Assembly: GCF_001649575.2 (NCBI RefSeq)
Contig: NC_051440.1
Location: 18,876,816-18,940,815, forward strand
Origin: Kryptolebias marmoratus
Taxonomy: Eukaryota; Chordata; Actinopteri; Cyprinodontiformes; Rivulidae
Length of the DNA: 64,000 bases
Direction: 5' to 3'
The position numbers were made by a program, and so were the translations under genes. The notes under the pieces were generated by a model. It saw only the letters and a program-made list of their open reading frames with translations, ran no database searches and was not told the origin of the DNA. Below are positions 1 through 9,998 of this stretch, piece by piece (positions within the stretch are counted from its first letter, which is position 1; the number at the start of each line of letters is the position of its first letter).

Positions 1-359
1 AGATGGACATTTTCCTCTTCTTTTGTGGTGCTTCCCCTGTTGTTTGAGCACCTTGGATCTGGGCATTTCTATCCTCTTTAAGCAAGTTGTTTAAAGAACT
101 CCACACTTCGCCTCTCTCAGACTTAGGCAGGCATTTTAAGTCCTTGAACCTGGGATCAAGTGCAGTAGCATTCTTGAGCCAAGTGAGATTGGAGTTCTCC
201 TTTCGTTTAGCCAGGTCTTCACAAAAGGCCTTTTTGAATCGCACTATGTTGACAGTATCATCATCTGAAGGCTCCATGACTCTGAACAGGTGGCAGAAGG
301 CAGGCAACACCACAGAACAGGAGATGTAGTGCTGTCCACCCAGAGTTTCAGTGACATAC
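1..359 (-). CDS. hAT transposase exon 2, partial
   Basis: It opens after a minus-strand CACAG acceptor at 360-364 and stays open to the window edge, about 119 codons. It reads through YVTETLGG, CSVVLPAFCHL, SDDD and ATALDPRF motifs typical of ZBED1-like hAT proteins, and ends in a basic KKRK stretch. The remaining C-terminus is outside the window. Confidence 0.83.
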
Positions 360-1652
360 CTGTGAAAACACTTAAATTAATAACAATAACAATTGATTTA
401 TTAGCGCATCTGTCACAAAAAAAGTATTATTCCTGTCTTACTTCTAAAATATCCAGAAAAAAACACACAATTGGTTTGTCTATTTTTTAGACTGCTTACG
501 GACCCATCTGACTTAACTAATATCAACTTAACTGATATAAAACATTGAAACAGAAATAAAAACATACCTGCATGGCTCAAGTAGCTCCTCCAACTTTTTC
601 AGCTTTCCAAGCTCAGCTTCTGTAAGCAGGGGAATTTTGCTGTTCTGTTGTGATAGGGTCGCCTCTATTGGTGATTTATTTTGTTGGATCCTTGTGATCA
701 TGTGTAAAGTAGAGTTCCATCTTGTAGGCACGTCTTGAATCAGGGATTCTTCTTTTTGTTTATGTGCAACTTGCTGTTGATTCAACTCTCTAGCATTAGC
801 TGGGCTGTGCTTGAAGTGACCAACAATTTTTCGACATTTGGTTAAAACAGCGTCAAATCCACTGTCTGCCAGTGACACTGTGATTGCTCTCTGTAGAGAG
901 TGTGCAGTACAAGGCAGATGTTCATATGGAAGGAGTCTTGCAGCTGCTGTCAAGTTTCGAGCACTGTCTGTCCCAAGCGTTGTTATTTTTTTCTCAATGT
1001 TCCATTCTTGTGTGACCGCCTGGATGTGCTGCGCACATGCCTCTGCATAGTGGCGCTCGGTAGACTTACTCACAGTTAATGCAAAGGAGTGCAAGCACCA
1101 GTTGTCATCAATAAAGTGAGCTGTGGCACCCAAATAGTTAGCATTGCTAGCAGAAGTCCAATGATCGCATGTGAGTGCGATGTATGGGGCTTGCTCTAAT
1201 AGTCTTTGCTTAATCGCCTTCTGGTTGTTGTACAACGTCTCTATTCTGGACATTACGGTTGACCTTGCAGGTAAATGATAAGCAGAGTCCCCCGACGCCT
1301 CCCGAATCACATCCCTCAGTCCTGCATCCTCAACAATATTTACAGGTCGACAATTTTTAGCTACCCAGCAAGCAATAGCCTCCGTTATTTTGTTGGTGGC
1401 TACCCTAGTCAGCGGACCACCTCTCACTGCAAACTGTTGCAAAGTTGTCTGTCGGAGACCTCCTCCATCCAACGTCGCTGCTACACCGGGATGTTTAGCC
1501 TTCAGGTGATATGTAAGTGATGAACTGCTTCGGTGGTAATTAAATTCACCTTTGCAAAGCACGCAAAATACTTTGGATTTGTCCAAAGTGCCGTCTGGTA
1601 ACAACTTGAAGCGAAATTGTCCGTTTAATAGCGTGTCTTCCTTTTTATCCAT
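1..1652 (-). CDS. hAT transposase, ZBED1-like, two exons, cut by the left window edge
   Basis: DNA transposase of the hAT superfamily, which would cut and paste its own element. It is read on the minus strand from an ATG at 1652 through 568, then from 359 to the left edge, with a 208-base GT...AG intron between. An N-terminal BED zinc finger is visible (CVLC, then HLKAKH about 20 residues later). Further in are CDHWTS and GTDSARN, which fit the first two catalytic acidic positions of hAT enzymes, then the CxxH motif in LPCTAHS, then PTRWNST. The second exon holds the conserved ATALDPRFKDLKCLP stretch. The C-terminal dimerisation domain and last catalytic acid lie outside the window. No stop or frameshift interrupts the visible part, so the copy looks young. 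An in-frame ATG upstream at 1712 exists; 1652 was chosen because it opens the recognisable protein. It lies antisense in a MAN2A2 intron. Confidence 0.88.
568..1652 (-). CDS. hAT transposase exon 1 (BED finger and first catalytic motifs)
   Basis: It encodes 361 codons plus two bases. It ends on the minus strand at a CAG followed by GTATGT, a strong donor. The split arginine codon AG|G joins it in frame to the exon ending at 359, giving the EPCR-YVTE join that this family shows as continuous protein. Confidence 0.88.
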
Positions 1653-1798
1653 CGCTAGCTTGACTGAGCAAACGGAAGTGAGGTATGGCAATACCGAGGG
1701 GGCGCTTGTCAAATTAATCGTTGCGATAATTTATTTAATCGCGTCAAAGTAAAATAAAAATAACGCAAATAGTTAACGCGATAATTTCAACAGCCCTA
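1653..1798 (-). repeat. 5' terminal region and inverted-repeat end of the hAT element
   Basis: On the minus strand the element begins TAGGGCTG and continues with TTATCGCG/GTTAAC/GATTAA-rich sequence, a signature seen at the ends of many fish hAT elements. On the plus strand this is CAGCCCTA ending at 1798. The matching right-hand terminal repeat and the 8-bp target duplication cannot be verified because the other end is outside the window. Confidence 0.7.
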
Positions 1799-2083
1799 AT
1801 TCGTATCATTGTATATCTCAATATGTACACACACATTTATTTTTTATAAACATACACTTTTATATTCACATAAATACAAGCAAATATAAGTACATACTGT
1901 ATATGTGTAATATATAAAATTATAGATCTTATTTCACATAATTAAACACAAACTGCAACAAAAAATTTCAATTTTTTGAAGTTTTGTAGTTTCTAATTAC
2001 ATTTAATGAACCAAATAAAACTATTTTACATCCGAGTTTTTAACCATCAGTAATTTAATAATGTTTTTGTCGCTGTCCTTCAG
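1799..2083 (+). other. MAN2A2 intron flank, AT-rich
   Basis: AT-rich intron between the transposon end and the first visible MAN2A2 exon. It ends in a pyrimidine-rich tract and CAG. Nothing else is recognised. Confidence 0.6.
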
Positions 2084-2266
2084 GGGTGCGGAGATCCTCT
2101 ATAGCCTGGCGGTTGCAAACGCTCGCCATGTGGGCATGGAAGGACGCTACCCCGTCTCAGACTATGCCCTGCTGGTTGACGCCAGGCGGTCAGTCGGCCT
2201 CTTCCAGCACCACGATGCCATTACCGGCACTGCCAAGGAGAACGTTGTCATCGATTACGGCACCAA
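2084..2266 (+). CDS. man2a2: MAN2A2 exon a: zinc-ligand HHDAITGT exon
   Basis: First MAN2A2 exon in the window. It starts after TTCAG with the last base of a split codon (arginine expected from homologues) and ends AA|GTAAGG, leaving a lysine codon split. It reads [14 protein letters not shown] and [18 protein letters not shown]. The His-His-Asp is the hallmark of GH38 and supplies a zinc ligand and a substrate contact of the active site. Confidence 0.94.
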
Positions 2267-5200
2267 GTAAGGCTCTGAGGGCCGAACAACAAATCGTGTT
2301 AAGATCTGGAAGAATCACATCCTCTTTGTAATATTGTTTTATCTCGACCTTTGCGATACATCAAAGCCAAACAGTCATGTTTACTTCTAGAACAGTTGAT
2401 GTGAGCATCTAATTTATTTATTTTTTCTCCCACACCTTTTTAGATTACTACGTGCACTTATTGGACTGAAGAGAGTTATCATCAATGCTGCTCATTTCCT
2501 GGTGATGAAGAACAAAGAGTTTTATCGCTTTTACCAGACAGAGCCCTTCTTGGAGACGGTGAGACAAAATGTAGACTGCAACTATCGTCACCGTATCACC
2601 AGCAGAATAAAAATAAATCCTACATATCTTATTGCATATATTCAGTCCATCTTTTTCGTTATATTTACCATCTATAGGACGACAGACGTGCGACTCAGGA
2701 CTCTATGCCTCAGCGCACCTTAATCGAGCTGGACCCAGCAGGACCGAGGTATAATCTTCCTCCCCTCTCATGAGTCCATCTCCTCCCTCAGCCACTCTTC
2801 CACCAGCCTGTGCTTATAATTTCTTTTTGTCTGCCAGGTACCTGGTTCTGTTCAACCCCATCGAGCAGGAGCGCCTGTGCACAGTGACCGTGTTGGTCAA
2901 CACAGTCAGGGTGCGGGTGCTTACCGAGGACGGACAGACGCTCCCCGTGCAGCTGAGTGCTCAGTGGAGCTCAGGGACTCAAATGAGTGCTGAGGTATTT
3001 GAGGTAAGATAACTGTGTTTACTAAGCCGCTGCTTCCAGTGGAGCGGCACGCAGCCTTGTTAGTTTCTGCTCTGTTCAGCCACAGTACGGTGCACAGGCT
3101 CACAAATCAGTATGAAGTTATGTTGATGCTTTTTTTTTTATTAGAGAAGACAGAAAAACAATTTATTTTTTAAAAAAAAAAGTTGACTTTCAAAACTCGA
3201 AGGGTTTAAAACTGGTAGGTTTAGCACCCCTAAAACAAAAATAATACCAACACTCTTTGTGTATTAATATTTTCTAAAATAATGACTTTTTTCCTATTTA
3301 ACATAATTGCCTGTTATATTTCCTCTGATTTTTCTTATACTATGTCCCCACTCAGGAGTAGAACTGTTTTTAAGTTCATTAAAAGAAAAACGAAGTAATC
3401 TTTAATCGACTCTGCACATGTGTAAGCATTTCCTCTCATGTGCCGCTGCAGTTATTTATAATTTGTATCTTCTAAATAAAAAGCTGTTCAACCACTGAAA
3501 GAAAAAATTCAATTAAAGTGTGACTCAAAACACAAAGACTCTAATTAACACCATCTTTGTTCACATGTTAACTCCTTCACTGTTGCTAATTCGCGAAAGC
3601 TTTTAACTTTTAATCAGTGCCTTTTGATCAACACTCGACATTCTAATTTAAAAAGGGAAATGAAGCCAGCACTTTTTAAATGAGAGCCTTTTTGTTTTCA
3701 CGCCGTGGTCCTCACCGAGTTTTCTTTTTAGACGTTTTATGTCCAACCTTTTCTTCAACCTTCTACCCAGGCGACATTCATGGTCCGTTTGCCGCCGCTC
3801 GGTCTGGCTGTTTTCCATCTGTACGACTCGTCCGACTCGCCCATGACGTTCCGCTCCGACACGGTGCTCAGGCTGTCGAGTCGAAGTGTCACCGCTCGGG
3901 CCGAGGATCCACTTCCTGTCCGCTCTCAGCTGACTGACTCGCAGACCTTCTACATTAGCAGTCAGGCACTAACCCTGGGTTTCTCTGGAACCACTGGCCT
4001 ACTGGAGGTTAGTATTTGACCCCAAATCTATATTAAGGATTTACTAATCTGTTTTAACTTCGATCTTTCTGAAGACTAAACCATGAGCTCCAAATGCTTC
4101 GTAGCAGCCTGATCAAAGGGAACAGGGTTTGTCTTGTTGCTACTCAATCAACCCTTTTTTCCATCTTCCTCTCTTTGTGTTGCTTTTTTTATCTGCAGAG
4201 TATCAAGCGGAAGGATGATCCTCAGGAAGTGAAGGTTCAAATGCAGTTCATGGTCTATGGCACGCGTCCTTCGAAAGACAAAAGCGGAGCTTACCTCTTC
4301 CTGCCTGATGGGAAACCAAAGGTATTCTTTTGGTTGTGTCACACACGTGGAGTTTCCTCTTATAGAGCTCAGATGGAGCCTCCCATGGGTATCATTTCAT
4401 TTTATCCTGCTGGGAAGCTCAGGGCAGAAATTCTGGCAGACTGGCTGCTGTGTCATGTCTGGATTTTAAAGAACAAAGTATAAAGTGTCAGCTTCTGCAC
4501 TGTATTTGTTGCCTTTTGTCCTATTTTTAGAACGCCTTGTCTCTGTGACTGCTCTGTCTCTTCCTGTTTGTAGCCGTACAACCAGAAGGAACCACCTGTG
4601 GTGCGCGTTGTTGAAGGGCCCCTTTTCTCTGAAGTGGTGGCACAATACCAGCACTTTCAGCAGACCGTCCGCATACACAACGTGCCGGGTAAGAAACACG
4701 CCGAACTGCACAATGGAGTTGGCTCAGATTGTTTTCTTTATAGTTAAAGACACCAGATGGTATAATATGACAAGAACCAATATGTTGAGGGAAAATGTCA
4801 GTGTAATTCTGTTAACATTTGTTAATCTTGTTTACATTTAAAGATTTTGTTCCCATCGGTCTGAGTTTGGTTCTGTTATTTATTTATTTTTTTCTGTACT
4901 TCTAGGGGTGGATGGTTTGTCTGTAGACATGACCACGATGGTGGACATCAGAGATCAGACCAATAAGGAGCTGGCCATGCGACTGGTCACCAGCATTCAG
5001 AGTGGAGACGTCTTCTACACGGACCTCAACGGCTTCCAGGTCAGACTCGTTTTCTCCTCAGAACTTTGAGTTCTTTATGTAAAATCAAAATGTAACTAAT
5101 TTTCTCTTCTGGTCCTGCAGATTCAGCCTCGTCGGCACTACCAGAAGCTTCCCTTGCAGGGCAACTTTTATCCGATGCCCAGCCAGATGTACCTCCAGGA

Positions 5201-7589
5201 CAGCCATCACCGCCTCACGCTGCACACCGCTCAGGCTCTGGGTGTCTCCAGCCTGGAAAGTGGTTTGTGATTATTACTTGTTTGGTTTGCCTTGGAATTG
5301 CTTTAGAAATATGTTATTTTTTTTAATGTCTGGCTCTTTTAATTTCTCCTCCAAGAGGTTTTCAAAGAGTGAAACAGAGCGTACCCTCACACTGTGCACT
5401 GAGCTGAACTGAACCCTTTTTTTCCACTGATGTCTGAAAGATCAATACGTGGGCTTTACTTCTCAGCTGTTGTCCCTGCTTCTTCCCCCCCTCAGGCCAG
5501 TTCGAAGTGATTATGGACCGGCGACTGATGCAGGATGATAATCGCGGGCTGGGTCAGGGCCTGAAAGACAACAAGAAGACGGCCAACCATTTCCGACTCC
5601 TGCTGGAGAGGAGATCCATCGGTAACAAGGTCAGCATGATGGTAGCAAACTTGCATTTTGAAGCCAAAGAAATGTTGTTGAAATTCTGTCTAATGACATT
5701 TGGATCATGTGCAGGGTTGTTTAATGTAACACTAACTATCTCTTCATTCTGTTTTACCATTAACACTTTTCTTATTTTTTTTCCCCCCTCAGTACTCATT
5801 ACCACTCCATCTGTCTTTCTGGTATCCTCTCTACTTGCTAATTTTGTTTCCCCTCTCTGCTTTTCTCCACTCCATTACCCTCAGCATGATGGCTTCTTTG
5901 CCAAACTCTCCTCCTTGTTTCGTTCTTTCATCTCTGAAATGTTGAGTGAAGGAGTTCGCGAGGTAACGTTGCCTTGGCAACAGCGAGGATGCTTTTTCAA
6001 CCTGTGCTGTAGCTGTCTCCATAGTTGTAGTTTTGGCTTTGTTTCTTTGTACATCCTTCTGCCTCGTAGACGTAGACATCCAGCCTGTTATCTTTCTAGC
6101 ACAGCTGAGAGAAACTAACGACACGATTTATCAAGTAAATGAATTGACATGAGCAGAGGACAGAAGACAGTTGGAGTTTTATCATGCTGATGGTCCTACG
6201 GATGAAGTAACACTTGCCCGTCACAATAAATCATATTCTGAAACACCTTAACACTCTTTAATTTGAAATTTGACATCACAAGTGTGATTAGTGCTGTCTG
6301 TCGAGACTAGAAGAAGTGTTCCTTTTACTCTGACAAAGTGATTATAGCCTGTCCCTCATGTAGTGTCACAGAAGCATCTCTAGAGGTGAGTCATTGATGC
6401 TGGAATGATTTATACAGTCAATTAAGTCAATCTGCACCCCCCCTCCCCCCCACAGATGATGGACAGCGCAACAACTAGCTTCCCATCTATAGCCAGTCAC
6501 ATGACCAGCGCTTTCCTCAACCACGAAGTCTTGGCGCTGCCAGTTCTGCCGAAAAGACGTGGCGTCCCCCCGCTACAGACCTTCGCCCCGCTCAAGTCCG
6601 CCGTCCCCTGCGACTTCCACCTGCTGAACCTGCGCAGCATTCAGAGCCAGGTAAGACGAATAAAAACGAACACGCGCAGAGATTTTTGAGTTTTAGATGC
6701 TCCACGCATTTTTTTTTTTTTCTTTCTGTGTTTCTGCGAGCAGCAGGACGCCCTGTCTCCGTCGCCGTACACGGCCTTGATCTTACACCGTCTGGCGCTG
6801 GACTGTGGCTTCGAGGCTCAGAACCTCGGCTTCAACTGTACCACCACACAGGGACAGGTCAGCATCATTTTCCTGCTACATAGAAAAGATGACCAGAATG
6901 ATGAAGCTGCTGTTGAATTCTTATTTGCCGAAGCAAAGAGTTGTTTGGTCGGGGATAACTGGCTTAATTAAGGCTCATTTCAACCTTTTATCAGAGTAAA
7001 TATGGCTGACTAAGCTAGACATTTATCACAGAAAACAGCCACCTTCAGCATGGTGGAAACTTGCCTTTAGGAGTTATTGAGGTACCTAAATATGTCTGCA
7101 CAATATTACTTCATTACCCCATCTGGAGAATATAAAAAACATAATCTGATTAAGGTTTGTTTCAAAACCCTGAAACAATGTTAGCTCTCAGCTGGGCAGC
7201 CCAGGCATATAAAGTCAGATAGATTTAAAAATCCACATTTTTCTTTTTATTAAACCTACTTCTTCAAAGCTGAGTGCATCATTGAGTTAAGCTCAGAGGG
7301 GGAGACTTTGTATAGAGGCATTCTGTGCACTATAATACAAGCAAGGACAAATTCTTGAAGAGTGTTACTTCTAGGAAAAGTAATGAAATATTTTAGTAAA
7401 AACTCCATGACCTTCATTGACTTCTTCTCGTTGCAGCTGAGCGTATCGAGTCTCTTCAAGAACGTGGACCTGCACCTCCTCCAGCCCATGTCTCTGACTC
7501 TGATGCAGTCCAGCAAGCCTCTGGCCAACGACTCCACCATCAGTCTGCAGCCCATGGAGATCTCCACCTTCAGGATCAAACTGCGCTAA
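2084..7589 (+). CDS. man2a2: Alpha-mannosidase II-X (MAN2A2), C-terminal half, 13 exons
   Basis: Golgi type II membrane glycoside hydrolase of family GH38. It trims two mannoses from the GlcNAc-Man5-GlcNAc2 N-glycan intermediate on the way to complex glycans. About 626 codons are present out of a family length near 1150, so the cytosolic tail, membrane anchor, stem and the catalytic domain with its nucleophile Asp lie left of the window. The first visible exon still carries HHDAITGT, whose second His is a zinc ligand in GH38 structures. The rest is the middle helical and C-terminal beta-sandwich part, with conserved blocks [25 protein letters not shown]-like [67 protein letters not shown] and LQPMEISTF. 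It matches MAN2A2 better than MAN2A1 (for example FNPIEQER), and the FURIN neighbour agrees. All phases join without a break. Start and promoter are outside the window. Confidence 0.94.
2444..2558 (+). CDS. man2a2: MAN2A2 exon b
   Basis: It starts after TTTTTAG, completing the lysine codon, and ends in phase 0 at ACG|GTGAGA. It reads [20 protein letters not shown] and [13 protein letters not shown], in the helical region that follows the catalytic domain. Confidence 0.92.
2678..2748 (+). CDS. man2a2: MAN2A2 exon c
   Basis: A 71-base exon between CTATAG and GTATAA, reading [20 protein letters not shown]. It ends with a split arginine codon that the next exon completes. Confidence 0.9.
2838..3003 (+). 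CDS. man2a2: MAN2A2 exon d
   Basis: It starts after CTGCCAG and ends GAG|GTAAGA in phase 0. It reads [20 protein letters not shown] and [11 protein letters not shown], the start of the C-terminal beta-sandwich region. The FNPIEQER block is MAN2A2-like. Confidence 0.93.
3004..3770 (+). other. MAN2A2 intron, 767 bp
   Basis: AT-rich intron from GTAAGA to CTACCCAG. No repeat or gene is recognised in it. Confidence 0.7.
3771..4007 (+). CDS. man2a2: MAN2A2 exon e
   Basis: 79 codons in phase 0 at both ends. It reads [19 protein letters not shown] and ends FSGTTGLLE, a beta-sandwich strand conserved in the family. The donor is GTTAGT. Confidence 0.93.
4199..4321 (+). CDS. man2a2: MAN2A2 exon f: [12 protein letters not shown] exon
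   Basis: 41 codons in phase 0, from ATCTGCAG to GTATTC. It carries [20 protein letters not shown], one of the most conserved blocks of class II Golgi mannosidases. Confidence 0.94.
4574..4688 (+). CDS. man2a2: MAN2A2 exon g
   Basis: It starts after TTTGTAG and ends CCG G|GTAAGA. It reads [20 protein letters not shown] and [18 protein letters not shown]. The last glycine codon is split. Confidence 0.93.
4906..5039 (+). CDS. man2a2: MAN2A2 exon h
   Basis: It starts after TTCTAG with two bases finishing glycine and ends CAG|GTCAGA. It reads [20 protein letters not shown] and [13 protein letters not shown], matching the family's DLNGFQ block. Confidence 0.94.
5121..5262 (+). CDS. man2a2: MAN2A2 exon i
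   Basis: It starts after CCTGCAG and ends AGT G|GTTTGT. It reads [20 protein letters not shown] and [18 protein letters not shown], strongly conserved. Confidence 0.94.
5496..5629 (+). CDS. man2a2: MAN2A2 exon j: [19 protein letters not shown] exon
   Basis: It starts after CCCCTCAG and ends AAC AAG|GTCAGC in phase 0. It carries [20 protein letters not shown], an invariant block of the family. The intron that follows stays open in this frame for a long way; see the candidate cassette exon. Confidence 0.94.
5885..5962 (+). CDS. man2a2: Candidate in-frame cassette exon of MAN2A2
   Basis: A 78-base stretch bounded by TACCCTCAG and GAG|GTAACG, exactly 26 codons and in phase with both neighbouring exons. 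It reads [20 protein letters not shown] and then SEGVRE. It is not part of the MAN2A2 protein that I know, so it may be an alternative exon or a chance open stretch with decoy splice sites. Confidence 0.3.
6456..6650 (+). CDS. man2a2: MAN2A2 exon k: [10 protein letters not shown] exon
   Basis: 65 codons in phase 0, after CCCCCCACAG and before GTAAGA. It reads [20 protein letters not shown] and [18 protein letters not shown], matching the C-terminal mannosidase block. Confidence 0.94.
6744..6857 (+). CDS. man2a2: MAN2A2 exon l: NLGFNCTT exon
   Basis: It reads [20 protein letters not shown] and then NCTTTQGQ. The NCT sequon is conserved in the family. The acceptor is a CAGCAG tandem, so the exon can start at 6744 (extra Gln) or 6747. 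Confidence 0.92.
7437..7589 (+). CDS. man2a2: MAN2A2 last coding exon with stop
   Basis: It starts after CGTTGCAG in phase 0 and ends with TAA at 7587-7589. It reads [20 protein letters not shown] and ends [13 protein letters not shown], the normal C-terminus of the family. No sign of truncation. Confidence 0.94.
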   Translation: MSVSSLFKNVDLHLLQPMSLTLMQSSKPLANDSTISLQPMEISTFRIKLR

Positions 7590-8636
7590 GAGCCGTTTGG
7601 AGTAAACACACGTCAGACTCCTTGGACCAGCGGCCGAGCCCAGGCCGGCCAAATTCTGGCAGTAAAGGGAGTCTGGGTTTGTCTGTGCTGTTGAGCAGAA
7701 CCACAAACACTGCAGCTTGGAGGAGCAGGGTTGGCTGTAACAGGACCGGCTGCACAGCAGGGGGCAGGCGATGGCTGTTACTTCAGACGTGAGGGAGCGC
7801 GACGGAAACCCAGGTGACTTTACCAGCTGTTCCCAACCTGGAAGGACTGCCAGAATCGCTCATCGGATACAGCCGAGTATCCGTCTCTCTGCAATCAAAA
7901 ATGAAATCTCTTTCAGTTCTGCTTTGTACGAACTTGTCTTTTTCAATTTTTTTTTTTTTTGTTTCGGTTCATCCTGGACTAAACTGCTGAATGTAAATAT
8001 CCCAAACGATGGAGGAGGGAGGCCGGGATCGGAGCAACTTCAGAGTGCAATCCACAAAGCTTTATTTGATGATCTGTTTTCTTTTTCAAACGTGGGGGAG
8101 GAAATGGATCACATATCCCCCACCCCCCCCGTCTACCAATCAGTTTTTATTATTTTTGATGGAATCTGGATGTTCTCATCTCGAGTCCTGAGCTGTCTGA
8201 GTCTGAGAACTCCACACCGCTCCGTACGGGATGACGGCGCGATCATTAATCATACAGGACAACTTTCTCCCCTTCCGTCTTCTGTTTCTGCTTGTAGATA
8301 GTCTGAAAATTTCTTTTTCCTTTGTTGTCCTGTCTCGGAACGCTGATGAGAAAACTGCGAAGTGTCTGTGCCTGTCAGAGGTGGTGTCAGTCATCTTTGG
8401 AGAGGGGCTGGTTTTGTGTAGCATTGCTGTATGCAGTCAAAGACTATACCTCATGTTATACCACGCAGCAGATATATTGGCGTGTATGTCTGAGGAGTAT
8501 GTTAATGTGAATACTTGAGGTTTATTATTGTAGATGTACACTATCAGGGACCAGTCATAGTACTTCTGTTTATTGATTTGTGTCTGTGGAGCCACAAAGC
8601 AGGAAAATGAATCACACATGGGTGAAAATTTTGAAA

Positions 8637-8642
8637 AATAAA
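8637..8642 (+). terminator. Candidate MAN2A2 poly(A) signal AATAAA (proximal)
   Basis: Canonical hexamer 1048 bases past the stop codon. The downstream sequence is C/A-rich and not clearly GU-rich, so it is only moderately convincing. Confidence 0.4.
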
Positions 8643-9992
8643 AGGGTCAGTCACTCAAAATGACAAAAACCCCCCACAAAATTTACCATCATCCGTATGC
8701 TATTTGACTTATTTTTATACATTTGTTGTGCGTGCAAACAGAACAGGGTTTTTTTTTTTTTTTTTTTAAAAAGAGGAGCATATTTCATATTTGGGGCTCT
8801 TGGCAACATGTCTTTAAAATAACATCACAAGATTCGAAGCCAAACACGACTTCTTTTTATATCACCTGGATTTGTACTGCCTAAAATTCTAAATCCCTAA
8901 ATATAACATTTGTATAAAAAGAACAGCAAATACTTGCATTTAAAACAAATATCTGGGTAAAGAGAATATTTTTCTCCATAAACAAACTAAAAAAAGAACG
9001 TTAATGCCGTCGTCTTCACCAGGCATTAAAATTAACACCAAATACTAATCGTATTAACAGTGTGTACTTTTCTGTCATAATCCACTGCTGACATATCCCA
9101 AATACGTACTACATATCAGCCATGAATACTAGTGACAATAGTAGACATTTATGAGGTTGAGGATTATTTTTGTGCTGCATAATCATTTCATTCTTCTATA
9201 AATGAGGTTTCTTTGTTGGTTTATTGGTTATTGGGATCAGCGTTTGTTGTTAGGAACTGGGGCACAGGAAAACATATTTACCAAGAAGAACATTCCTATA
9301 ACATTTTAGACCAATTTTCAAAGCCTTAATAGTTTTATTATTTTTTATTTTTCTTTCTAAGAGTTCATAGAGCATGAAGAGGATCAGTTTCAGCACCAAA
9401 CCAAACTTTTAAAAAATCATTTCTACCAGAGCAAGCTTTTTTTGTTTTTTCTTTCTGTACTTCTGAGTGTAATTTTGGTTTACTGACCCTACAGTAATTG
9501 GTTGGATCGAATCACACAGGGATCCTCAACTCGGAGGAAAGTAAAAAAAATCTTAAAAAGGAAAAAAAAAAAAGAAGCAACGAGCTGCAGAGTTTTTAGC
9601 TCCGGGCTATCTTCAGGCGCCGTGTCCGTCTGCCGTTTACAGGACCGCTCACCCTGCCACACGTCGTGTCACTGTAGAGCTGGTCTGCTGGAGGTCAAAA
9701 CTTCAAACATGGACCCCTGTCTCACACACACATACGCACCCCTCCCTCCAGCTGTGGGTACCATCTGTCAGAGCAGACGCCGTCACATCTTTATTTTCAC
9801 TTTCTCCTGGTGTTTAAAACCCTCTCCTTCTGTCTGACTTCCTCTGTACACATCTTTATTTTTAAATGTTGTAAAGCTGTTTTTTTTTTTCTTTTTCTGT
9901 TTTGTTTGTTTAAAGATAATATAAGGCGGTGGTCTTTCCTGTAATTGGTAGTCCCAGCAATTTAAAAGATACTGAAGAAAGTGGGGTAAAAA

Positions 9993-9998
9993 AATAAA
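9993..9998 (+). terminator. Candidate MAN2A2 poly(A) signal AATAAA (distal)
   Basis: Canonical hexamer followed within 15-80 bases by T-rich TTTGTCTTTTATTTT and GT-rich TTCTGTTGTGTCC, a better downstream context than the proximal signal. Confidence 0.4.

Larger units (their letters stand above)
7590..9998 (+). other. man2a2: MAN2A2 3' UTR and downstream flank
   Basis: No coding exon is visible. The first candidate poly(A) signal, AATAAA, is at 8637-8642, giving a 3' UTR of about 1 kb. A second AATAAA at 9993-9998 is followed by T-rich and then GT-rich sequence, so a 2.4-kb UTR is possible. Which one is used cannot be told from sequence. Confidence 0.5.

Noticed and set aside
7771..8301. 176-codon open frame after the MAN2A2 stop
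   Set aside because: It lies in the 3' UTR, contains poly-Phe from a T run, and has no family features.
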